DNA of 64,000 nt from Vicia villosa. Its lineage: Eukaryota; Streptophyta; Magnoliopsida; Fabales; Fabaceae. Position 1 is the first letter of the stretch. Every line of letters begins with the position of its first letter. Under the pieces are notes generated by a model. The model did not search any database. It was not told the DNA's origin and saw nothing but the letters and a program-made list of their open reading frames with translations. This document shows, in pieces, positions 9,663 through 20,190 of this stretch. Both the position numbers and the translations under genes were made by a program. The stretch covers positions 104,827,692 through 104,891,691 of the forward strand of contig NC_081184.1 in NCBI RefSeq assembly GCF_029867415.1. The letters run 5' to 3'.

Positions 9663-10420
9663 GAAAACATCCTTGAAGGTGAGGGTGAATATACTTTTCA
9701 AAATAAAGCTCAACCGATTCTTCAAATTCTGATTATTGGAATTTTTTAGAGTATGCATGTGGAAGTATTTTAGAGCAAAATAGAGTGAATTATACTTGAA
9801 CATAAATTAACTCACATAAACACTTAATCAATATACAAATATCACAAATTAATTTAATGATTATATACAGGGTATTCAATTGATACAACTAGTATAACTC
9901 ATGAGAAATGATTATACAATGATTCAATTTACAAATTCTAAACTCGACAAGTTTCTCAAATTTTAATCACCAAGAAAGCTCGATTAGGTCCTAATTCTAA
10001 CAAAACCTAATCTTAAGCAATAAATCATTATCAATGTAATAAATGATAAACTACTCAATGAATTAAAAACCTAGGCATGCAATATACTACAAAAATTAAA
10101 TGCAAGAGTAAACAGTATAAAGATGACACCAGGATTTATAGTGCTTCGACTCTGTCGTCCTCGCCAGAGTTTACGTACACTCTTCAATGGTTTCCCATAA
10201 GAACCCACATAATTGCATTATTTTGTAAAATATTCCAAGAGTTTATACAATCACTATTCCACAATAATGCTGAAGAAAATAAATCTTCGATTCTGGATCT
10301 TGACTTGGGTCACGATGAAAAATCGGAGACCAAGCTATTGATTAACTTCACTCATAATTTTAAGAAGTCACCACCAAAATTTATTATCTTCAAGGAAAAG
10401 GTAAAAGATCAAAACCCTGA
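9663..10420. other. Unassigned DNA before the MITE
   Basis: A frame at 10077-10457 runs into the MITE and has no recognisable domain. The stretch around 10125-10215 (ATTTATAGTGCTTCGACTC and following) resembles plant LTR leader sequence in style, but no paired repeat is present. Confidence 0.35.
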
Positions 10421-10555
10421 GGGCCCGTTTGGTGCGCAAGATATGATAGAGACATGATAGGATATCAAACAGGATAAGGATAGGATATGATACAGACATG
10501 ATAAGACTTATCCTATCATGTGTTTGGTTGACACAGGATAACAGGATAACAGAGA

Positions 10556-10556
<1 letters not shown>

Positions 10557-10607
<51 letters not shown>
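10557..10607. repeat. (TA)n followed by (CA)n microsatellite
   Basis: Twenty TA units (10557-10596) are followed by a short CA run. It is the first of three TA tracts inside the MITE. Confidence 0.95.
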
Positions 10608-10608
<1 letters not shown>

Positions 10609-10718
10609 TGTAAAATAACTATATTTTTTCTAAATATTTTTAAATTAATAAATTGATAAAAAAATAATATTTTTCAATCATAAAAAAAACTCATTGATAC
10701 TATTGAGTAAATAATTTC

Positions 10719-10722
<4 letters not shown>

Positions 10723-10760
<38 letters not shown>
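10723..10760. repeat. (TA)n microsatellite
   Basis: About nineteen TA units, followed by CACACTCTTGTAA, as after the first array. The shared flank suggests a duplicated module within the MITE. Confidence 0.95.
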
Positions 10761-10765
<5 letters not shown>

Positions 10766-10859
10766 TCTTGTAAGACAATTAAATTTTTTAAAAATTATTT
10801 TGTAAAATATTTTAAAATTTATAAATTGGTAAAAAAAATTCATTAACACTATTGAGAAA

Positions 10860-10864
<5 letters not shown>

Positions 10865-10915
<51 letters not shown>
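10865..10915. repeat. (TA)n microsatellite
   Basis: About twenty-five TA units, the third array in the MITE, preceded by the same AACACTATTGAGAAAA-like flank that precedes the second array. Confidence 0.95.
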
Positions 10916-10919
<4 letters not shown>

Positions 10920-11485
10920 CATATAAATTAAAAGTATGTGTATGTGTGTTTATATATATACATATATGATAAAATTACCCTTGCAAGAACATATATTTAA
11001 TTTGATAAAAAATATTTTTTTAAAATTTTAATAATTATTTTATTTTAAAATATTCTAATTTTTTTATTTTATTAAATTAATTATTAATATTTTTAATTTA
11101 ATATCAAATGAATTTTTATTTATATTTTATCATATTTAATTTTTTTATTTTAAATTATATTTTATAGGGTTAAATTAGTAAATCATTTTCTTATCCTATC
11201 CTAGCGGATTCTAACCTAGCTCATATTCAGGATAGCAATTTGAACTAGTAAGGCAGGATAAGATAAGTTTCAGGATTAACTTATCATATCCTGTTGCGTC
11301 AGCAAACACTGGATTGAGATAGGATATGATACAGATATCCTATCCTCTCTTTTATCCTACGCACCAAACGGGCCCTAAGTGTATGTGCAATGCAAACAAG
11401 CAAACTAAAGTGAAAGCAAGCTTAAAAACAAAGCAAAAAGAAGAGATCAAAGGTACGGGGGTTGGTTATACAAAGGGAAAGTATT

Positions 11486-12566
11486 TTTTAGAACATGAAA
11501 TGTTCTGATCAATATTTTTAGTTTTGATGATCATTATATATGAATTTTTTATAAGACAATGTGGTACTCTAATTATTCACGTTTTCCATTTCAGGAAAAG
11601 TCTAAAAGAGTATGCACAAAATCAGCATTCAGAAGTTCTGATCCAAAAGATCTGGATGACTTCATCTGAACATGGTCTGGAAGACATCGGAAGATGGTCT
11701 TGAGAAAATCAAAACATGATCTGGAAGGCATCAGAAGATGGCAATTAGAAGCAAGGCTCTGAAGATCTGATGGTGTCACGCTCCAAAGCACTTCCAAAGT
11801 CTGATGACTGAAGTTGCATCTGCATCAATGCTGAAGACTATGATATTCAAACGTTATTCTAATAGTCTGAGTCCAGAAGCAAGTACAAGATGAAAAGGCT
11901 ACAACATCAAATCTATCTGACTGACAAAAGGAACGTTAGAAGCTACAAAAGACAAAGTCAGCAAAAGCAGTTGAAGCATGGCTCGAGGTAGTTGACAAAA
12001 GAGTGAAACATTAAATGCAGTAGTGTACTATTCACGCAAAGCATTAAATGCTACTCAACAGTCACATTTCTCACAACCTATATAAAGAAGTTCTGATGCT
12101 GAAGCAGCTAACAACTCTCGCTCTAAGTACCATTACGCTGCCAAAACACTATCACACAAAAACAGAGAAGAACTTCATCTTCAACCTCACAAATTTTAAT
12201 ATATTAGTGAGTGTTAGAACTTAAACTTGAGAGAAAAATCATTTGGTGATTATAGTTTATTAAGAAGCAAATTAAACTCTTGTAATATTTATTTACATCT
12301 TTGTAAAAGGAATTCCTAGAGTGATCAAGTTGTGATCTGTATACTCTAGAAGACTTAGAAGTTGTCTAAGTGGAAAACCATTGTAATCAAGATTGATTAG
12401 TGGATTAAATCCTTAGTTGAGGTAAATCACTCTATCAGGGGTGGACTGGAGTAGTTTGGTTAACAACGAACCAGGATAAAAATAACTGTGTGATTATTTT
12501 TTATCTACCATTTTAGAAACAACCCTTATTCAATCCCTCCCTTTCTAAATGTTTTTCACCCCTTCA
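11486..12566 (+). repeat. 5' LTR of the SIRE-like element
   Basis: The LTR starts TTTTAGAACATGAAATG, where the 3' copy has TGTTAGAACATG, so the terminal TG has mutated to TT. It ends CA at 12566, two bases before the primer site. It matches 18526-19198 with scattered substitutions, including small indels near 11530, so the insertion is not recent. Confidence 0.85.
12079..12086 (+). promoter_or_regulatory. TATA box of the SIRE-like LTR
   Basis: TATATAAA lies about 490 bases before the LTR end and is conserved in the 3' LTR copy near 19120. Transcription would start about 30 bases downstream. Confidence 0.6.
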
Positions 12567-12568
12567 AT

Positions 12569-12580
12569 TGGCATCAGAGC
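12569..12580 (+). other. Primer binding site, initiator-Met tRNA type
   Basis: TGGCATCAGAGC follows the LTR by two bases. It differs by one base from the TGGTATCAGAGC used by most plant copia elements. Confidence 0.85.
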
Positions 12581-12641
12581 GCCGGTTCTAGGTGCAAACA
12601 CTTAACCGTGTTAGAGAAAAGATTCAGGAGAAAAACACAAA

Positions 12642-14440
12642 ATGGTTGATCCAGTTCCAACTCCTATTGAGCAGAACAACAATGGTAACAATGGAAGTAA
12701 CAACTTTAATGAATTCAATAGACCACCAGTCATTGATGGTGAAAAATTTGAATATTGGAAAGATAGACTTGAAAGTTGCTTTCTATGTCAAGATGGTGAT
12801 TTATGGGATCTAGTGTTGGATGGTTACAAACATCCAGTATCTACTCAAGGAGTCAAGCTCACCAGACAAGCTATGAGTGATGATCAAAATAAAGAGTACA
12901 ATAATCACCACAAAGCAAGAACTATATTGTTAAATACCATCTCACATGCTGAGTATGAGAAGATCACAAACATAGAAACTGCTCATGACATCTTTGAATC
13001 TCTGAAGATGACTCATGAAGGAAATGCACAAGTCAAGGAAACAAAAGCTCTGGCTCTCATCCAGAAGTATGAAGCTTTTAGAATTGAAGATGATGAAAAC
13101 ATTGAAGCAATGTTCTCCATATTCCAAACTTTGATTGCTGGATTAAGAGTTCTTGACAAGGGATACACAAAAGCTGATCACGTTAAAAAGATAATCAGAA
13201 GTCTACCCAGAAGATGGGGACCAATGGTTACAGCATTCAAGATTGCAAAGAATCTGAATGAAGTATCTCTTGAGGAGCTTATAAGTGCACTAAGGAGTCA
13301 TGAGATTGAGCTAGATGCAAATGAGCCTCAGAAGAAAGGTAAGTCTATTGCTTTAAAATCTAAAAATAAACACTGTGCTAACGCTTTTCAGGCAGAAGAA
13401 GAAGGATCTGACCAGTCAGAGTCAGAGTCAGAAGAAGATGAATTGTCTCTCTTATCCAGAAGAGTGAATCAACTATGGAAGAGCAAGCAGAGAAGATTCA
13501 AGAACTTCAAGAGACCTGAAAAGGGAGAATCTTCTGAATACAGAAGATCTGGCAAAAAGAAGGTAGTGTGCTATGAATGCAAAGAACCTGGACACTACAA
13601 GAATGAATGTCCTAAGCTTCAGAGGAAAAAGTCCAGAAAGAAGTTTGAAAAGAAGAAAGGCATGATGGCTACATGGGATGACTCTGATTCATCTGATCAA
13701 GAGTCAGACTCTGAAGATGAGCAAGCCAACATAGCACTCATGGAAATAATTGATGCTGAAGAAGAATCTACTTCTAATTCAGACTCTGATGAGGTATTTT
13801 CTGAACTCACTAGAGAAGATTTAGTTTCCAGCTTATCAGAACTTCTAGAGGTCAAGAGTCAACTTAGTATCAAATACAAAAAGCTCAAATTTCTTTTTGC
13901 ATCTGAAACTAAGAAACTTGAAATAGAAATCTCTGAACTAAAAGAAAAAGTTTTAAAATTAACTAAAGATGTTGAAACATCTCCAAGTTCAAACATGTTT
14001 ATTTCAAGCACTAACAATATTCTGAAAGAATATGACTTGAGCTTTAGAAAGTTATTATCTAAAGGTATAGGTAGAAGTCAGTTAGCCTCCATGATCTATG
14101 GTGTTAGTGGAAACAAACGGATAGGTATAGGCTTTGAGGGAGAAATCCCATATAAACTTGAACCTGTTGATGAAATGATCATTAAATACAAACCTCTGTA
14201 TGAACAGTTCAAGTATGGTCGTTCTCATGATATCAAACACACATCACACTCTAAAAGTTCCCATATCACACACACAAAGAAAAATGCTGTTGAACATTCT
14301 AGAAAATCTTATGTAAAATCTCAGTTCAATCAGAACATGAGAAGGACTAACCCCAAAGGACCCAAAAGAACGTGGGTACCTAAGGATAAGATAATTCCTG
14401 TTGCAGATCTCCTTCATAGCGCAAAAGACAAACATGTCAT
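12642..14440 (+). pseudogene. SIRE-like gag polyprotein region
   Basis: The frame starts at ATG 12642, about 60 bases after the primer site. It begins with the copia gag core: FEYWKDRLESCF, then the region around EYEKITNIETAHDIFESLK and a segment ending ISALRSHEIELDA. A CCHC zinc knuckle, CYECKEPGHYKNEC, lies near residue 310. Acidic serine-rich and coiled-coil-like stretches follow (residues about 340-450). In life gag forms the cytoplasmic particle that packages the element RNA. The frame runs on to a stop at 14510, but the protease is in the next frame from about 14401. A single-base shift near 14400-14440 therefore separates gag from pol. Confidence 0.87.
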
Positions 14441-16490
14441 GGTACCTGGACTCTGGGTGCTCATGTCACATGACGAGAAGAAGGTCTATGTTCCAAAGTC
14501 TGGAACTTAAATCTGATGGAGAAGTGAAGTTTGGAGGGAACCAGAAGGGCAAAATCATAGGCTCAGGAACCATATGTATTGGTAATTCTCCCTCTATAAG
14601 TAATGTTCTTTTAGTAGATGGATTATCTCATAACTTATTGTCCATAAGTTAATTAAGTGACAATGGTTATGACATAATCTTTAATCAAAAGTCTTGTAAA
14701 GCTATTAGTCAGAAGGATGGCTCAATCCTATTTACAATCAAGAGAAAGAACAACATTTATAAGATTGATCTTTCAAATCTTAAGAACCAATGGATTACTT
14801 TCCTTTTGTCTATTAACAAAGAGCAGTGGGTCTGGCACAGAAGATTGGGTCATGCTAGTTTGAGAAAGATTTCTCAGATTAAAAAAATCAATCTGGTCAG
14901 AGGACTCCCTAATCTGAAATATAAATCAGATGCTCTTTGTGAAGCATGTCCGAAAGGGAAGTTTTCAATACTTGCGTTTAAATCTAAAAATGTTTTCTCT
15001 TCCTCTAGGCCTTTAGAACTTCTGCACATTGATCTTTTTGGCCCAGTCAAAATAGCATTAATCAGAGGCAAGAAATATGGATTGTTTATTGTAGATGACT
15101 ACAGCAGATGGACTTGGGTAAAGTTCTTAAAACACAAGGATGAGTCACATTCTGTGTTCTTTGACTTCTGTAATCAGATTCAATCTAAAAAGGAATGTAA
15201 AATCATAAAAGTCAGAAGTGATCATGGTGGTGAATTTGAGAAAAGATTCTTTGAAATTTATTTCAAAGAAAATGGTATTGCCCATGATTTATCTTGTCCT
15301 AAAACTCCACAACAAAATGGGGTTGTAGAACGAAAGAATAGGACTCTCTAAGAAATGGCCAGAACCATGATCAATGAGACTAATATGGCTAAGCATTTCT
15401 GGGCAGAAGCAATTAACACAGCTTGTTATATTCAAAATAGAATCTCCATTAGGCCTATTCTAAATAAGACTCCTTATGAATTGTGGAAGAATATAAAGCC
15501 CAACATTTCATATTTCCATCCATTTGGATGTGTTTGTTATATTCTGAATACTAAAGATCATCTGAACAAGTTTGATTCCAAAGCTCAGAAGTGTTTCCTT
15601 CTTGGATATTTTGAACGCTCTAAGGGCTACAGAGTATACAATACTGAAACTCTGATAGTTAAGGAATCAATCAATATCAGATTTGATGATAAGCTTGGCA
15701 TTGAAAAGCCAAAGCAGTTTGAGAATTTTGCAGATACAGACATCTCTAACTCATATCATGAAGAACCCAAGGGAAACGATGTATCAGAAGATCAAGTTGC
15801 AGCGTCTTTAGAGAATCTTAGAATATCTGAAGAGCCAACACTCAGAAGATCTTTAAGAATCAATTCTACCCATCCAGAAGATGTTATAATTGGAAAGAAA
15901 GATGATCTCATTCGAACAAGAGCATTCCTAAAGAACAATGCAGAATGTCAATTTCGTTTAGTATATTTGATTGAGCCAACTTCTGTTGATCAAGCTCTGG
16001 AAGATGCTGACTTGATAATTGCTATGCAAGAAGAGTTAAATCAGTTTACAAGGAATGATATTTGGGATCTGGTTCCAAGACCTAAAGGATTCAATATCAT
16101 TGGAACAAAATGGGTCTTTAGAAACAAGCTGAGTGAGAAAGGTGAAGTTATCAGAAACAAATCCAGACTGGTTGCTCAGAGCTATAGTCAGCAAGAAGGT
16201 ATTGACTATATTGAAGCCTTTGCACCAGTGGCCAGGTTAGAATCTATTAGATTATTAATTTCTTTTGCCACTCAGAATAACATCACTTTGTATCAGATGG
16301 ATGTTAAGAGTGCCTTTTTAAATGGTTATATAGATGAAGAAGTTTATGTTCACCAACCTCCTGGTTTTGAGGACTCTAAGTCTCCAGAACATGTTTTTAA
16401 ATTAAAGAAATCATTATACGGTTTGAAGCAAGCTCCCAGAGCTTGGTATGAAAGATTAAATTCTTTCCTTCTGGATAATGGTTTCACAAG
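14401..16490 (+). pseudogene. SIRE-like pol: protease, integrase, truncated reverse transcriptase
   Basis: One frame carries all domains. The aspartic protease shows WYLDSGCSCHM. The pre-integrase zinc region begins WVWHRRLGHASL. The integrase core shows VDDYSRW, SDHGGEF and QQNGVVERKN, with the DDE residues visible. Reverse transcriptase runs from NDIWDLVP through YQMDVKSAFLNGY to LYGLKQAPRAWYERL. Stops at 14650-14652 and 15349-15351 are both TAA where a CAA glutamine is expected, consistent with C-to-T decay. Homology ends after LLDNGFTR near 16488. The catalytic YVDD region and RNase H are missing, and the sequence passes directly into a lysine-rich tract. Confidence 0.87.
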
Positions 16491-17743
16491 AAGGAAAAGA
16501 AAGAAGAAAAGAAAGAGGCGAATGAAAAGAAGGAAAAGGAAAAAGAAAAATAAGAGAAGGAAAAGGAAGAAAAGAAGGAGAAGAAGAGAAAGTTTGTTGG
16601 CGATGGACCTTCAAAGCCTCATAAGAAGAAGAAAAAATCTCCAGGTATTTCTATAACTGAGTTTGTTCCTATTCCTGTTTTAAATTCTGAAACTCAACCT
16701 CAACCCACCTCTCCATTATCTGACCACCACCCAGAAGTTGACACTCTTGTGTTTTGTAACTTAAATCTCTCTTCATCACCATCATCATTATCATCTGATT
16801 CATTCTTTCGCAAACCTCGCCCCTCTGCACCTTCCCCTCAAAAACCTCAATCTGACCCAGTTGTTGTAGTCCTAGACTCTGACAGAGAAGCAGAATCTTC
16901 ACCCCCATCCTCTTCAAACAACTCTCTTTTGTTTGAGAGAACCTCTGAACCATATCTCATTTCCCACCTAGAAGATCCAATAACCATTCTCAGACCTACC
17001 CCACCTTTATCTTCTGTTGATATACGTTTTGAGTTGTTAAAACAAAAGGTACGAACAGGGTTAAAGTATCTGAAGGTTGCCCATGACTCCAAGCTGGATC
17101 ATGTGGCTTCTGGAAAGCTCTGGAAAAGGCTTTCTTTGAAGGTGTGCAAGCGGATCTTCTGAATCTCTAGAATGAATGTCTTGCCGATGCTCCTAGTCCT
17201 GTTGGACTAGCTCTGGAGTATGGTAATGGACTGTACTTTCATCCAATCAAGGACTGGAAGCCTCTGGAAGAAGCTCGTTTTGTTGATGACTTGGAAGTAG
17301 ATTCAGATGATATGGAAATTGACAACCCTCTGCCCATGGTTGTCTGGAATGATAAGCCTCTGGTTCCTTATCCTTATTATGTTCTGACTGGAGACTTTCA
17401 AACGCTGTTTGAATGGTTCAAGGAGAATCCTCTTGAGGAGAATCCTGCTGTAGAGAACCCTGTTGCTGAACATCAAATGGTTCCAGCATCTGATGTTCCT
17501 ATTGCCGTTGAAGAAAATCCTGTTGTTCCTACTGCTGTTCCTTCAACCTCTGCAGTTTTGGAAACTCTGAAGGAACTTCAGCAGAATCAAGCTTCTGTGT
17601 TTAGTCGTCTGGACAAGCAGGATGACACCAATGCTAAATTCAGAACTTGGATGCAAAGATCTGGAGAATCTTCAAGGAAGCAAGCAGAAGACACCGCTGA
17701 GATCAAGAATCTTCGGGCATCCTTAGCCTCTAAGCTTAACTAG
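16491..17743 (+). pseudogene. Envelope-like region of the SIRE-like element
   Basis: The region begins with an AAG/GAA-rich tract encoding Lys and Glu, then a Pro/Ser-rich stretch (frame of 16749-17162, e.g. SSSPSSLSSDSFFRKPRPSA). After a frameshift or stop near 17162 it continues in another frame (17291-17743) with a repeated ENP motif. It ends in a Gln/Lys/Glu-rich segment (ETLKELQQNQASVFSRLDKQ onwards) likely to form a coiled coil. SIRE-lineage elements carry an extra frame of this kind after pol, often called envelope-like; its function in plants is unproven. I see no clear signal peptide or membrane span in what remains. Broken by frameshift. Confidence 0.7.
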
Positions 17744-18525
17744 TTTTAGCCTGAGTCTTGTGTCTAAGTAGTTTTCTTTGTTTCTTGCATCTGTTTTTTT
17801 TTTGCATCTGATTGTACTCTTCCCTCTGGATATCAATGAAAATTTCTTTCTTCACTCTGTGTGTCTTTCATCTGAATCTTTTATGCTTTTTGATGTTATG
17901 ACAAAAAGGGGGAGAAACGTGTTATTTGAATTGATTTATAATATCAGTTGTTGGGCTTAAGTCTCAACATTCCTAACAAAAATTGCAAGTTTTTTGTCTC
18001 TGATAGTTTTGTAGGAATGTGATATTCTGAACAGGCTCAAAAAGGGGAGAAACGTATCTGAAGAAAATCTTCCAAAAATTTAAAGCAAACAAAGCTTAAT
18101 ATTCTGATACAAGAATTTACAAGATCTGAAGCAAGCTATGCTCTGATACAAAAATTTAAAGCATTGCAAAGATCTGAATCAAATCTACTTGGATGCTCTG
18201 ATAAAGCCAAGTGCTTTAAAGAAAGATTCAAAGCTTTGAAGCTGTCCAATGGAAGCTCTTAAAGAAAGCTCTGAATCATCTGAAGATTAAAGTTCAACGT
18301 GAAAGTCTCATCTGAAATGGAAAATACTCAGGAAAGTCTTTTATTTATAAATTCTTCTAGTATTAATTTCAGGGGGAGATTATTAATCTCAGGGGGAGAC
18401 ATATTCACACACTCTGATTAATATGCTTTCATGCTATATCTGTGTATTGTCTTTTTCATCTGATATTCTGGATACAAATTCATATTAATTCTGTATGTTT
18501 GTGTCATCATCAAAAAGGGGGAGAT
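17744..18525 (+). other. 3' untranslated region with repeated polypurine tracts
   Basis: Runs of the form AAAAAGGGGGAGA occur near 17904, 18039, 18371, 18386 and finally at 18511-18524, directly before the 3' LTR. Only the last can be the normal plus-strand primer; the others look like duplicated or degenerate copies. The rest is CTGAT/GAAG-rich non-coding sequence. Confidence 0.75.
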
Positions 18526-19198
18526 TGTTAGAACATGAAATGGTCTGATCAATATTCTTAGTTTTGATGATAACATTATGTATGAATTTTGTATAAGACA
18601 ATGTGGTACTCTAATTATTCACGTTTTCCATTTCAGGAAAAGTCTAAAAGAGTATGCACAAAATCAGCATTCAGAAGCTCTGATCCAGAAGATCTGGATG
18701 ACTTCGTCAGAACATGGTCAGGAAGACATTAGAAGATGGTCTTGAGAAAATCAGAACATGATCTGGAAGGCATCAGAAGATGGCAATCAGAAGCAAGGCT
18801 CTGAAGATATGATGGTATCACGCTCCAAAGCACTTCCAAAGTCTGATGACTGAAGTTGCATCTGCACCAACGCTGAAGACTCTGATATTTAAACATTATT
18901 CTAATAGTTTGAGTCCAGAAGCAAGTACAAGATGAAAAGGCTACAATGTTAAATCTGTCTGACTGACAAAAGGAACGTTAGAAGCTACAAAAGGCAAAGT
19001 CAGCAAAAGCAGTTGAAATATGGCTCGAGGTAGTTGACAAAAGAGTGAAACATTAAATTCAGCAGTGTAATATTCACGCAAAGCATTAAATGCTACTCAA
19101 CGATCACATTCTCACTGCCTATATAAAGAAGTTCTGATGCTGAAGCAGCTAACAACTCTTGCTCTAAGTACCATTACGCTGCCAAAATGCTATCACAC
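18526..19198 (+). repeat. 3' LTR of the SIRE-like element, truncated
   Basis: It starts TGTTAGAACATGAAATGG and parallels 11486-12167 until CTATCACAC at 19198. There the match stops and the Tat-lineage LTR begins with TG. The missing 0.4 kb of LTR is not found elsewhere in the window. Confidence 0.85.
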
Positions 19199-20105
19199 TG
19201 TTAGCTGGAGATTTCGATTGTTAAATATGCTTTTTCGAAGACTTAAGGTTCGAAAAATGGCTTTTGATGGCCATTTCCGAGGATGTTATTTATGATGAAG
19301 ATTCCTAAAATCGAAGCTGAATCGAGATAGGCTGTCTTCAAGACTTAAATGGTTTTCTGAAATACAAGAGTACTGAAACTTGAAGTATTTCGCTGCATTC
19401 TCACGTTGCCACGTATCGAAATAGGATTCAGGCGGGAGGTTTTGAATTTCGAATAGTCTAATTACACCAACAAGGATAGATGGCGCTCCAGGGATTCAAA
19501 ACACATGCATGTGAGCAACGTGGCATTTCGTTAACGTAGGACCATTAGGGTCAAATTAGTATAAATAAGGGTCTTAGTATCAGGATCCGGGGTGTTCATT
19601 TTGTACAAATCACTCACAAATTACTCAAGTATCAAGTGTTAAGAGAAACAATTTGCTGAGAAATGTACGTATGACACCACACTTTAAATATGTTTGTATT
19701 TCTATTTACAGAGTCGAAATGTCTTTTACTTTCCTTTACTTTTTCGCCTAGTCTTTCTTTTGATTCAAAGTATCTTTACTTCTTTCGTTAAGTCGTTATA
19801 TTTTTGCAGTTTATATTCTGGAAACTTACATTCTTTTACATCATCGTCTAAAGTTTCATTTACGTTTATAACAAGTTTACTTTTAGTTTTGTACTTTGTT
19901 AGTTTATTTCGCAAGTTATTTATACGTTCATACCATAACCAAGTTTTCAAAGCGAAACGAAAGACCAAGAGAATATGAACCAAATTATCTTGAAAGACAA
20001 CTTTTTGACTATGTCCTAGGATCAATCTAGTCGATCCTGCGAGTAACCAAAATATATTTATAATTTGGAAGACTAGCAGTTGTTTATCGGAAATCACCGT
20101 AAACA
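19199..20105 (+). repeat. 5' LTR of the Tat-lineage element
   Basis: It starts TGTTAGCTGGAGATTTCG and ends CGTAAACA, two bases before the primer site. TATAAATA at 19560-19567 is the likely TATA box. Its start coincides exactly with the break in the SIRE-like 3' LTR. No second copy exists in the window, so its ends rest on the TG/CA termini and the primer site. Confidence 0.78.
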
Positions 20106-20107
20106 AA

Positions 20108-20126
20108 TTGGCACGCCCAGTGGGAC
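20108..20126 (+). other. Primer binding site of the Tat-lineage element
   Basis: TTGGCACGCCCAGTGGGAC follows the LTR end by two bases, in the position and style of a tRNA primer site. I have not assigned the tRNA. Confidence 0.6.
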
Positions 20127-20190
20127 AGTGTCAAAAACGTTTGTCATTAATTTTTTGTTTGTTTTTGTCTAGAATATATCAAGACCTTGT

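Larger units (their letters stand above)
10421..11375. mobile_element. Tourist-like (PIF/Harbinger) MITE, 955 bp
   Basis: The left end starts GGGCCCGTTTGGTGCG at 10421. The right end reads the reverse complement CGCACCAAACGGGCCC, ending 11375. Flanking trinucleotides are TGA and TAA, close to the TWA target duplications of PIF/Harbinger elements. Subterminal copies of ATAGGATATGATACAGA occur near both ends. No transposase is encoded. It is long for a MITE because three TA arrays have expanded inside it. A hAT origin is unlikely because no 8-bp duplication is present. Confidence 0.83.
11486..19198 (+). mobile_element. SIRE-like Ty1/copia retrotransposon, 3' truncated
   Basis: Order is 5' LTR, primer site, gag, protease, integrase, partial reverse transcriptase, envelope-like region, polypurine tracts and 3' LTR. 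The 3' LTR stops abruptly at 19198, where a Ty3/gypsy LTR begins. The long gag, the extra reading frame after pol and the repeated AAAAAGGGGGAGA tracts fit the SIRE/Maximus lineage common in legumes. Two in-frame stops, frameshifts and a deletion through the catalytic half of reverse transcriptase and all of RNase H make it non-functional. Target duplications cannot be read because the far end is missing. Confidence 0.88.

Noticed and set aside
14401..14510. Continuation of gag in its own frame to the stop at 14510 as a real protein end.
   Set aside because: The protease motif WYLDSGC is in the other frame over the same bases, so the gag-frame reading past about 14440 is out of frame.
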